Below the pieces are notes generated by a model. The model saw only the letters and a program-made list of their open reading frames with translations. It had not been told where the DNA came from and ran no database searches. A stretch of 64,000 bases of DNA from Saposhnikovia divaricata. Its lineage: Eukaryota > Streptophyta > Magnoliopsida > Apiales > Apiaceae. This document shows, piece after piece, positions 23,101-33,920 of this stretch. The stretch covers positions 116,676,046-116,740,045 of the forward strand of contig CM071600.1 in the NCBI GenBank assembly GCA_036435485.1, written 5' to 3'. Each line of letters opens with the position of its first letter. The stretch's first letter is position 1. The translations under genes and the position numbers were made by a program.

Positions 23101-23435
23101 AAGCTGAATATATAGCTGCTGGAAGCTGTTGTGCTCAAATCTTATGGATTAGGAATCAATTAATGGACTATGGCATTGTATTGGAAAATATCCCTATTTT
23201 GTGTGATAATACAAGTGCCATAGCAATCGCCAGCAATCCTGTGCAGCACTCAAGGACAAAGCACATTGACATAAGGTATCATTTTATAAGAGAGCATGTA
23301 ATGAATGGTACAGTGCAACTACTATTTGTAGGCTCTGGAGATCAAACTGCAGATATTTTTACTAAGTCGCTTAATGAATCCTCATTCACTAATATTGTTA
23401 GTGAATTGGGTATGTTAAACAGTCCTAGTAATTAA
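20179..23435 (+). pseudogene. pol: pol of element D: protease, integrase, reverse transcriptase, RNase H
   Basis: One frame runs from before 20200 to 23435 with three stops: TAG at 20619-20621, TGA at 21993-21995 and TAG at 22284-22286. The first two replace Trp and the third replaces Gln at positions conserved in copia Pol. In order: protease (DSGCSRHMTGD, about 20230), pre-integrase region, integrase with D (HMDLFGPVSVMS), D (RLDNGTEFKN) and E (QQNEVVERKNRTLIEAA), an acidic Asn/Asp-rich linker, reverse transcriptase with KARLVAKGYSQ and catalytic YVDD near 22480, and RNase H (GYTDSDYAGSVVDRKSTSG, then SNSTAEAEYIA). The part after protease is otherwise continuous. The frame begins at a TTGCAGGG like that of element A. 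Confidence 0.94.
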
Positions 23436-24715
23436 TACTGTTAATATCTGAAACTTGATCTTTAATAATTTTGCAAGTGATTATTCTGTGAATATTTGTT
23501 GTTTGAAATCACTTGTATAATTATTTTACCTACTGATTTTCTTGCTTGTTTAGTTATTTTTCACTCTCTATATTCATATTATTTAATACTTCATATTTCT
23601 GTATTTTTAGAATATTTGTAGATATTTATTTCTATTTTAATAATTAATTTATCATATGTTTTGTAGTGTTTGTCCTGTTAATATTGCTTTGTTTTCGTTA
23701 ATAGGTTAGCATATGGTATTTATAATTATTTTTATTATTTGTTTAATTTTCTATAATATTTTTATTATTTTTATAAGTTAATTGTATATTTTTGTGTGTT
23801 TATTTGAATTATTTATATATTTTAATTTATTTTAATAAGGATATGTCTTAAATTAAATCAGAATAATAATAGGTCTTATTAATAAGTCTATTATATTTAA
23901 TAAGTCTTAATTATGTTAAGTCTTATTAGAATAATTCTGTTTTTAATTTTTGGTCTTATTCGAATTTTTAGTTAAGTCTTGTTTATATATAATTCTAAGT
24001 CTTATTAGAATATTAAGCTTAAGTCTTAATTAGTTTAGGTCTTATTAGTTTTTTTTTTTTTTTAAAAATAAATATTCAGTATGACATAACCGACTTAGTA
24101 AATATTTAAGTCTTAACGAGGTATATAATTATTAAGTCTTATTCATCTGTTTTAAGTATTATTAGTTATGTCTTGTTAGATAGATTAAGTCTTATCCACT
24201 GAATACTTAAATAAGTCATATTCAGCTAGTTATATATATAGAGCAGTTAGGGTATTGTTAAGTCTTATTTCATTTTAAGTCATTCTCCAAAGTTAAGTCT
24301 TTGAGAACTATTGGATATACATACATATACACGCATAAACCACCGATCGTTCATGCCCATTTTTCAACACAAATCTTGACTGAAATCACAAACCAAATAC
24401 AACCATCGATTCCTGGTGTGATTATCTTCATTTTGATTATTTAAAATCTCAATCTTGTTCCGATTTGAAGATTTTTTTATTTCGGAAAATCGCAAAATAC
24501 GATTTGTTTTTCAGAAAAACTAGGTTCGAATCTTAGAAATCTAAAAATATACATGTGTTCGTGTGTGTAAGGAGATTGTTGTGTGAATTTTTCAGAATTT
24601 TTTAACAACTTTTAATTTTCTCGAATTTTTAATTATTTATTAATTCGAAAAATTAATTTTTAATTCATTATTTTATAAAATCTGAAATTTTCAAAGAAAT
24701 TAAATCTTGATTAAA
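23436..24715 (+). promoter_or_regulatory. AT-rich pol/third-ORF spacer of D with motif array
   Basis: This 1.28-kb stretch has no gene. From about 23840 to 24305 I count about 18 copies of AAGTCTTA-type motifs (AAGTCTTATT, GGTCTTATT, AAGTCATATT), the same core as in LTR D. A TATATATATAGAG sequence lies at about 24229-24241. The rest, up to the third-ORF ATG at 24716, reads like a leader without a clear frame. An internal promoter is inferred. Confidence 0.5.
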
Positions 24716-27700
24716 ATGGCTGATCGATTTGAAATTATTAAACATAATTTAATCGGTTATTTTGATCCAGAAAAATGTTCACTTGAACGTTTTCGACCGT
24801 GGATTCGATTTTTAAACGATAATTCACTAGTTCGCACTGCTCTGAGCTTAGATGCTCCCTTAAAAATTGAACCTTTGCGAATCATGTGTACTACTGCGGT
24901 CATTTCCAATGACAACAGATCGTTTGTCTTCTCTGTCGGAGACAATCAGTACACAGTGGATGAAAATGTTATAAATACGGTCTTAAACTTTCCTAGTGAC
25001 AATTTCGAAGAATTACCATCAGAACAAGAATTGATAAATTTTTTGAATGGTATATTCTACCAATACAGACCTGATCAAACTGTCTAGAATAAAAAGCACC
25101 TCGTTCAGGAATGGGACTATCTGTTTGACACCTTAGCTAAAGTCTTTGCCAATTCTACTAAAGGGAACTTCGGGGTATTACCATCCTTCATGCAGCATAT
25201 TGGATATGCAGTTGTACACAACCGAAGAATTAATATTGGTAGACTACTGTGTGTTCCAATGGTTAGAAGAATCATTAATGCAAAGAGGAATTTTGATCAT
25301 GGAGAAAAAGTATCATGCTATTATCCAAGATTCCTGTCATTGATTTTTAATCATCTAGTGGAACTAGAAAACCAAGCCCAATTCCTGAATGGAGAATCAC
25401 TGGCGTCAGGTAAACCTTCTACCAGATTGTTCACTGAGTACAGCAACAAACCTAAATTCACAAATATACCTATAGTTGTCACCCAATACATGTCAAACTA
25501 TATACAACTACCTGTCATTGAACCTGTACCAGAACCTGAACAACCTGAACAAAACCCTGAACCACCAGTGGAAAACATACTTGTTGAACATGACGATCAA
25601 GGCAATCAACAAGTTGAACCTGCTCAACAAATTGTTTCTCAGCAACCTGCACTTGCTGTTGAACATCCAGTGGAAGAAACTGCATCTGTCCCTGAACCTG
25701 AATTAAATCAACCAATCTTATCAGAGACTATCGCAGAATCAGCTGACCAGGTAATGTCTTTTGTTCCTCAAACTATTTCTACTTCTCAATCTATTTCTGG
25801 AACCCAAGTGGTTGATAGGGCTGACCAAGGGATTGTAAGACCGCAATCTCTAACCCCGGTCATAGAGCCAAACACTGAATCTACATCACTTAAAACCTTT
25901 CACTCCAGAAAGAAAATTCCCTTTCAAAGAGCAAAGAAAAGAAGAAATATAATGAGTGAACCCACAGCTCTGCCTCTACAAAAGAAAAGTAGAACTGATT
26001 CAGAGGCAACTGTAAGCCCATCCGTATCTTCCCAACAAGATATGGACGTTGATATGGCCATGCAACAGTTACTAGGATCATTCTCTCAACAGGATGATAC
26101 TATTGAAATTCGCCATAGGGCCATGGCATCTTGTAATGTGTCAGGCACAACCCCTTTGTTATTACTAATAATGGGAGAACAGATAGATTATGATGAAAAT
26201 AGGGACACATTGACAGGGGAGCACATTGAGTCTGAAACAGTGCCTACCATAGTTACGGTAGAAGAGTTTTCACAGACTTCTGAGGGAAATCATGGTTCCT
26301 TGCCAACTTTAATAGAACCATCATCTCCCCTCCTAGGAGAAACATTCCTAGATCCCTCAAGGGAGTTTCCCCTCGCAGTTTCGACTGAAGAAAGTTGAAG
26401 GCAACTTGATCAGTCTACTACTGAAGAAATTCAGATTACAAATCCAAATGTACAAGTGGAATTGATTGAGGACAGGGATTTGCGAACTCCCATTGCACCA
26501 CCACTGACCTTCCCAGAGGAGGCTAGGGTGATTTTAACTGCAGGTACCGCTTCTGGAAAAGCTAAGGAAATTGAGAGGATGTGATGTGAGGATTACCACA
26601 AAATTGAGTGATACACATGCACATCAGGTGAGTGAAATTCAGAGTGAAACTCAGGTGAGTGCACACACAGACACATACACTCTCTCATTGTTACAAAAAA
26701 TACAAGATCTGGAAAGGGAACTAGAAGCAAGTAAAGCTGAAGCTAGATTACTTCGAGCACAAGTGGATAAACAGTCTTCTCCATCCACCTCTGTTGATAA
26801 TCAGCTTACTTCGATAAAGGGTGACATCAACAACTTGAAGACATTCTTCACTAATAAAATCAAAACTCTCGAACTTTCTCATGAAAAGGCTCTTGATGAT
26901 TCTGGTGAGGTCACTGTGGCACAAGACAAAATTATTGCTGAAATCTCCAACAAGGTTGATAATCTACAGGAAGAAGTGCATGAAAATCAGCGTTCTACTG
27001 ATTTTCGACTAGATCAAATTGAGAAGCAAAATGCACATCAAGCTAAAGGATTAAGGCATTTATTTCATCTGATCAGTCAAAATCGCACACCAACTACTGA
27101 AGAAAGAGAATTCTTTGCAAGAACAGGTGGTGATGATGATGAACGAGATCCTGAAGCTGGTGCAACTGATAAATCTGTATAGGATTCCTCAACTAAGGGG
27201 GAGAAATCACAACAGGCACAGAAATCACAAGGTGGTGAGAAAGGACAAGGAGAGAAAGGAGGTAAATCTGATAAATCTGATACAGACAGTGAAGACAGGA
27301 GGAATAAGGGGGAGAAGAAAGTTGTTGCAGATGATCAAGTCACGGGTGAACCGGGTAATCTTGATGTTTTTTATGACTTTGATTTTTCTGATGAAGGTGA
27401 GAAATTACCTGAACCAGATTTAAGTCACTGGGAAGAAGAAGAAGAACCAGTGATATCTAAATATGAAGCTCAACAAGCAGAGAAAGAATCTGAAGAATTA
27501 TTTGCTCAGAGGGAAGCTAATTTGATGATGAGAGAAGAAAAGCTTCAAAAGTCATTAGAGCAAATTGCACGAAATGAAGAACTTCAGAAAGCTGAACAGC
27601 AAGCATTACAACGATTACATGCTATAAATGTTGAGAAGAGAAAGACATATATCAGACTAAAGAGCGGTGACAAATGGGAACGTGCTCAAAAAGCAATTGA

Positions 27701-28400
27701 TTCACCTCAGAGTTCTGATTATGAAGATCGTCGTCTTGGAGAAATTCTCGAGGAATTCAAACTGGCAAATCCAATTCATGATATGTATATAAAGGCCTTA
27801 AAGGTAGAAGTCATCAGGATAACTACTGCATTTGAACCCAAATCTGATGAGCTGGTAATATTTGTGGATTGTCATAATATTGGAACTTTCAGAGTATCTA
27901 TTCAGTTCTTTTATGACAGATCGCTGACAGAGATTTGGGTACTTAGGCCTAAGGTGAGAACATCTTCTGAGCTAGGTGTGTTGTTACATGAGAAGTTCAA
28001 AGAATTTGCTGAAAGAGCTGGACCAGAAGTGATTAATGATTCTCCACAAGTAAAATTTCTTAAGGGAGAGGTACTTCATTCAATCAATCTTCAGACAGAT
28101 GAGTTATATGAACATCATGCAAAACACTTGGTATATGCTGAATATGCTCTCAGAAATCATGGATTCTTGACTGAAGAAAAGGTAATAGCTGCAGATCACA
28201 TTCGATCCTATGCACAAACGAATATAAAAGATTACAAGAAATTTCAAGGTGAACTGAGAAAGAAGCTTGGAATTCCTTTAATCTTACCTCAAGGATTGTC
28301 ATCAAGAAGAGACCGTCTTGTTGATTCTGATTTACACATGAAACTTCAAGTCATAGATGAGCCAGAAGAAGGAGAATTTAGACGAGAAGACAGTATTTGA
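24716..28400 (+). pseudogene. Third ORF (envelope-like) of element D, broken
   Basis: The ATG at 24716 begins MADRFEIIKHNLIGYF. The N-terminal module (to about 25350) includes DNQYTVDENVINTVLNFPSDNF and is of the general kind seen in plant retroelement third ORFs. Then come Pro/Glu/Gln-rich low-complexity sequence, basic patches (KKRRNIM, QKKSRTD), a coiled-coil region (about 26680-27100), a charged linker and a folded-looking C-terminal domain (about 27640-28400). The breaks are TAG at 25085-25087, TGA at 26396-26398, a frame change near 26560-26580 and TAG at 27180-27182. The whole is about 1230 codons, nearly the same as A's third ORF. I see no signal peptide or membrane segment. Function unknown. 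Confidence 0.75.
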
Positions 28401-28655
28401 AGATCAGCTCTACGTGTATTATCTTTAGAGCTAGATAGGTCAAGATAGGAATATGTTAAATATGATCAGGCTAAAGGATCATCTATCTTGTATTTATCAT
28501 TTTGTTTGAATCTGGAAATGTTTAATATAAACCAGAACTTTTTTTCATATTTACTTCATATTTAAAGTTTTATCTTTCATTTGGTTAAGTTGGATTAGTT
28601 GAGGTATCCTCTAGGAATTTGCTTGTTATTGTCTAACAAACAAATAGGGGGAGAT
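28401..28655 (+). other. 3' untranslated tail and polypurine tract of D
   Basis: No gene. It ends in the polypurine tract AAATAGGGGGAGAT (28642-28655), which touches the 3' LTR and primes plus-strand DNA synthesis. Confidence 0.85.
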
Positions 28656-30019
28656 TGAAAGGCATATGACTCAGCCTATTTGTAGTTATAGGATCCTAAT
28701 CAACTTAAACCAAATTGTAATAATTAAATATACATATGAACTGTCACAGGAATCTCAAGAAGTATTATCTGTCAGAAGAAAGAAGAAAGTCAATCTATAG
28801 TTTTGATGTCGTACACTGGAAGACGATTCAGTTATCTGATCAAGCCCCAGTATAGCATTGAAGCGAATGGATTCATTTGAACAGTGACAGAGATTTTTCG
28901 AGTGATAGTTTGAATGTCAGTTACAGTACAAGAGAATTGAGAGAAGAAATAAACCACAACCTAAAGTCAAAAGTGAAGAAGCATCATTGAAGTTAGTCGT
29001 TCATGAACCAGACAGTACATCGAACGTCAACACAAGTCAGTGGTAATTCTTTACTACCTTCAGTGGTTTGTAAGAATTAAATTAATTATTTATTGATTTA
29101 ATTAAATTCATTTATAATTGATATAAATCATTTAGTTGATTTAATTAAATGAATTAATTCTAGAAGAATTAATTTATTTATTAAATTAATTATTGTATCA
29201 ATTAAATGTGAATTGGATAATCATTAATTAATTAAATGGATCAATATGACTTAAAAGGAAAAGGATTGGATTATGTCTTGGTGAAGACAAAATCAGTATG
29301 ACCTAAATTATGTCATACCGAGCAATTTCAGATTATGTCATACCGAGCCAAAATATCCTGATTAAGTCATACCGACCACCTGCCAGCTGTTTTAGGTCAT
29401 ACCGAATTTTTATGAAGTCATACCGACCAGGTTTTTGTCTTAATGGAGGTTTGTGTAAGTCTTAATGAAGAAAAATTAAGTCTTGGAAGCAGATTAAGTC
29501 ATACTGGAGCAATTAAATATCCTACAAAAAGCTAGCAAGACTTGTTGCTGATATAAAAGAACCAAAGACAGCAGATTATGTCATAACTGAAAAACACAGC
29601 AGAATATAATTCTATCCAGCAAATTTTCTCTCAAGAAACTCAAGAACACCAAAGCCTAAACAATTCCTAGAAATTCAAGTTCTTCATCTTTGTAATATTC
29701 TATCCGATAGAACTTGATTACTTGTGATTCTTGTACTACTAGCGAATTAAGTTTCCTAGTTCTTATCTTGATCATTATTAACTAAATTAGAAAAGTTCAT
29801 GTCGAATTTTTTTAATTAGTTATTAACATCTTGATAAGTTGTTATACTGATTTTGTAACACCACATCAAGTTAATATACAGTTATATTCAACTTGAAAAA
29901 TTGTGTTAAGTAATTCCGCACAAATTTGTCTTTGCTAAAATATTATCTAACGGACAAATTTCGATAAAAAGGTAAAGATTGTATTCAACCCCCCTTCTAC
30001 AATCTTATCGGACCTAACA
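28656..30019 (+). repeat. 3' LTR of element D
   Basis: 1364 bp, TGAAAGGCATATG to CGGACCTAACA, with the same motif array and TATA box as the 5' LTR. It is followed by the ACCTG duplication at 30020-30024. Confidence 0.97.
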
Positions 30020-32451
30020 ACCTGGTACACCACAACAAAATGGTGTAGTTGAAAGGAAAAATAGAACCTTGATAGAAGCTGCCAGAACTATGCTTGATGA
30101 AGCAAAATTGCCAACTTATTTCTGGGCAGAAGCTGTTCAAACTGCCTGTTTTACTCAAAATGCTACACTGATCAATAAGCATGGAAAGACACCATATGAG
30201 ATGGTGAAGAAAAAGAAGCCTAATCTGAAATACTTTCATATTTTCGGGTGCAAATAATTTGTTTTGAAGACTCATCCTGAACAACTGAATAAATTCGAGT
30301 TAAAAGCAGATGAAGGGATTTTTGTTGGCTATCCACTGTCAACAAAGGCATACAGAGTTTATAATCTGAGAACAAGAGTGATCATGTGTCTTTTGATGAC
30401 AAGAAAATAACTGGACTTGAAGACACAGATGAATATGATCAACTGAACTTTGAAAATGAAGATTTAAACTCTGTTGAAGTAAACTCTGATCAAACTATTC
30501 TGACAGACTCTGTTGAAACAGACTCTGAACCTCTACTGGTAAACACTGGAGAAACTTCTCATCCACAACAAAGGGAAGAACCAGTTGAGGGGGAGCATGA
30601 TCAAGATGAAGACTCAAACATTGATACTGAGTCAACTGAAAAATCTGGATCAAACTCTGATGATTCAAACTCTGAAAATTCAAATTCTGACTCTGGGCAG
30701 TCAAGTTCAGGGGGAGTCTCAGAAAATGAAGAAAGCCCACAACAAAATCAGGAGAGCATGGATCAAGGGGGAGGATCACATGCTGACAGAAGTCATTTGC
30801 CTTCTGCTAGGAAATGGACTAAATCACATACACCTGATTTGATAATTGGTGATCCAGATGCAAAAGTGAGAACAAGAAGTGCCACTGCAAGTGAATGTTT
30901 GTTTCATGCATTCTTGTCTAAGAATGAACCAAAGAAAGTGGAAGAAGCTCTTCAAGATGCTGACTGGATAACAGCAATGCAGGAAGAGTTGAATGAATTT
31001 GAAAGGAATGAAGTTTGGACCCTTGTACCAAGGCCAAAGAACAGATCTATTGTTGGTACTAAATGGATTTTCAGAAACAAGACTGACAGTGAAGGTGTTA
31101 TCACAAGGAACAAGGCTAGACTGGTAGCAAAAGGCTATTCACAGCAGGAAGGAATAGACTATGATGAAACATTTGCTCCAGTTGCAAGATTAGAGGCAAT
31201 CAGAATTTTTCTAGCATATGCCTCTCACAAGAAATTCAAAGTGTTCTAGATGGATGTGAAAAGTGCTTTTCTGAATGGGAAGCTTGAAGAAGAAGTGTTT
31301 GTTGAACAACCACCAGGATTTGTGGACCCAAAATATCCAGACCATGTCTACAGGCTGGATAAAGCACTCTATGGACTTAAGCAAGCACCAAGGGCTTGGT
31401 ATGAAACTCTGGCTCAATTTATCTTAGAAAGTGGATTCAACAGAGGAACTATTGACAAAACTCTGTTTTATTTCAAATCTGGGAGTGACTTGCTTTTAGT
31501 TCAGATATATGTTGATGACATTATCTTTGGGTCTACTAATGATAAACTCTGTAAGAAGTTTGCCAAGCTCATGCAGTCCAGATATCAAATGAGCATGATG
31601 GGAGAGCTTATTTATTTTCTAGGCCTACAGGTGATACAAACAGATGATGGTATCTTCATTAATCAAGCAAAATATACCAGAAATCTTCTCAAGAAATTTG
31701 GTATGCCTGACTGTTCATCTGCATCAACTCCCATGGCAACAGCAACTAAATTGGACAAAGACACAGGAGTTTCAGTGGTATGACAAACTACAGGGGCATG
31801 ATAGGATCTCTTCTTTACTTAACAGCTAGTAGGCCTGACATCATGTATGCAACCTGTCTTTGTGCAAGATTTCAGGCAGATCCTAGAGAGCCACATCTGA
31901 CAGCTGTGAAAAGAATCTTCAAGTATCTCAAGGGCACCATATCATTAGGTCTGTGGTACCCCAGAGAATCAGATTTCAAGCTACTTGGGTATTCTGATGC
32001 AGACTTTGCAGGCTGCAAGATAGACAGAAAGAGCACTAGTGGAAGTTGTCAATTTCTTGGTGACAGACTTGTCTCTTGGTACAGCAAGAAACAGAAATCA
32101 ATTTCTACATCTACAGCTGAAGCAGAGTATATTGCAGCTGGTAGCTGTTGTGCACAGATCTTGTGGATGAAGAATCAATTGCTGGATTATGGATTGAGGT
32201 ACAGTAAGATTCCTATTTACTGTGATAATCAAAGTGCTATTGCTATGACAGGTAATCCAGTACAGTATTCAATGACCAAGCACATCAGCATAAGGTACCA
32301 TTTCATCAGAGAACATGTGGAAGAAGGGAATATTGAATTACATTTTGTGTCTACAGAACAACAGCTTGCAGATATCTTCACCAAACCATTGAGTGAAGCT
32401 ACATTTACAAGACTGGTCAATGAACTAGGAATGGTCTCTGGTTTTGACTAA
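30020..32451 (+). pseudogene. pol: pol of element A, part 3: integrase end, reverse transcriptase, RNase H
   Basis: The A frame resumes with the third integrase catalytic residue (QQNGVVERKNRTLIEAA). There is a TAA at 30255-30257, a small deletion with frame change near 30380, an acidic Ser/Asn/Asp-rich linker to about 30830, and then reverse transcriptase: ALQDADWITAMQEEL, KARLVAKGYSQQEGIDYDE and catalytic YVDD at 31508-31519. A TAG at 31247-31249 replaces a conserved Gln. A frame change near 31780 precedes RNase H (GYSDADFAGCKIDRKSTSG, then TSTAEAEYIAAGSCCAQ), which ends at 32451. The family match is unmistakable, but the gene cannot give a full protein. Confidence 0.94.
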
Positions 32452-33177
32452 GAATGTTGGTTAGATTCAAATTTTACGTATGTAATGTGTTGCTGATATT
32501 TCCTTGATTTGTTAAGTGCTAAGTGAACTATGTTGATTAAACTCTGTTATGCATACTCTGTTAACATGTTTGTTTTAAACACTGTCAAACTCTGTTAAAT
32601 TCTATCAGCATGCCTGTATGTCATACACTGTTAATAAGTTTGCTAAACTCTGTGAATTCTGAGTTGATTATTGTCTGAATGAAAACACCAATGAAGAAAT
32701 ATGTATGAAGCATGATTCTCAGCAATTAATCATGAATCTTTCTGAGTTATTATGATCTAATCTTAGATTGTGCAGAAAGTTAACACAGCATGATACTAGT
32801 TCATATTTATAGCATCTCTTAGTTTATTTTGTCCTAAACTCTGAGTCTATAAATACTGTGTGCATTGCCTCTCATGAATAACTACTGATGTTGATGAACT
32901 CTAAACTCTGTTAGTTATACTCTGGTAGATTAAAATGCTTACTGCAATACCCCTAAAGAAAATGTATATAGGTTGCTATACTCCTTTGAGATTATGTTGG
33001 TGACTAGGATGACCCAGGAACTTATTGGTATATAATATGTGCTAAAATTCTCTGATTTTTGGTGACTAGTCAAAGACTAGGATGACCCAGGAACTTATCA
33101 AAATGATAAGGGCTAAAATTTTTGAATTTTTGGTGACTGGCTCCAACCTCTAATTACTGGAAGGAATAGAATAATAA

Positions 33178-33220
<43 letters not shown>

Positions 33221-33920
33221 CAATAAAGGGGGTATAAAATAAATTAAATGTAACTGTATATAGATTGATCACTACAGAGTTTAGCTTTCATCATATAGTC
33301 AGTGTTTACTATGGAGTTTGTGCATCCAGTGTTTATTGATTTACTTTATGGATTTTATGAAAAATTAGATGCTCTAAAAATTGATTTGGTAAACTCTGCT
33401 ACACACACACATATTTTCACAACTGTGCAATTTTTGAAAGGGTTTCGGTGATAAAGTTGGAGAATTGACAAACGCTGTTGATTTGTGGTTAGTACTCTAA
33501 GGTAAATTTTCATTTGGATAATTTGAAAATTTTGGAGTAAACAGTGCTTTTGACAACTGTTATTAAGTGTATTGTGTTAAAGTGTCTTGGAAATAGGAAA
33601 GAGAATACAGCGGTGATAATTGCTATTTTTACTGCGCATGATTAACTGATCCACTGCATGTATGACACGTGTCCCACTCACTCATTATTGTGTCCCACTC
33701 ACACATTAATCTAGGACCTGTTGAGTGTTTGAATACACAAACGATTGAGTTTTAATTTTTAATTACAACTCTAATTACTTTTGTGTACAAACGATTGAGT
33801 TTTACTTTCACCCACTCACTTTTACATCTCAAAGTTCTCTAAGTTTTCACTTGCACATTTTCGCAAACACTTTTCCTACATACACTTTTCATTGTGATTT
33901 CTTGCCTGTTTCTTGATTAA
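32452..33920 (+). promoter_or_regulatory. pol/third-ORF spacer of A with TAAACTCTG motif copies
   Basis: No gene in 1.47 kb. It holds at least a dozen copies of TAAACTCTG or close variants (AAACACTG, ATACTCTG), in both orientations, concentrated at about 32535-32950 and 33280-33400. The 3' LTR promoter part (47525-47625) has the inverted form CAGAGTTTA several times. There is also a near-duplicated phrase (GACTAGGATGACCCAGGAAC at about 33002 and 33075). A TATAAATAC at about 32850 and an (AT)n tract at 33184-33219 are present. Confidence 0.5.
33184..33219. repeat. (AT)n microsatellite
   Basis: About 18 uninterrupted AT units in the element A spacer. Confidence 0.95.

Larger units (their letters stand above)
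16408..30019 (+). mobile_element. Element D: Ty1/copia retrotransposon, SIRE/Maximus-like
   Basis: A 13.6-kb element with LTRs of 1367 and 1364 bp starting TGAAAGG and ending CCTAACA, a methionine-type primer site, gag, pol in copia order, a long spacer, a third ORF and a polypurine tract. The target duplication is ACCTG (16403-16407 and 30020-30024), inside A's integrase. It belongs to another family than A: the LTRs differ in length and sequence, although the layout is the same. Gag is open, but pol has three stops and the third ORF several breaks. Confidence 0.97.

Noticed and set aside
25515..25715. Gln/Val-rich frame on the minus strand in D's third ORF
   Set aside because: A shadow of the Pro/Glu/Gln-rich repeat on the plus strand.
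24716..28400. True retroviral envelope gene in D (and in A)
   Set aside because: No signal peptide, membrane helix or cleavage motif is apparent by eye; only the position after pol argues for it.
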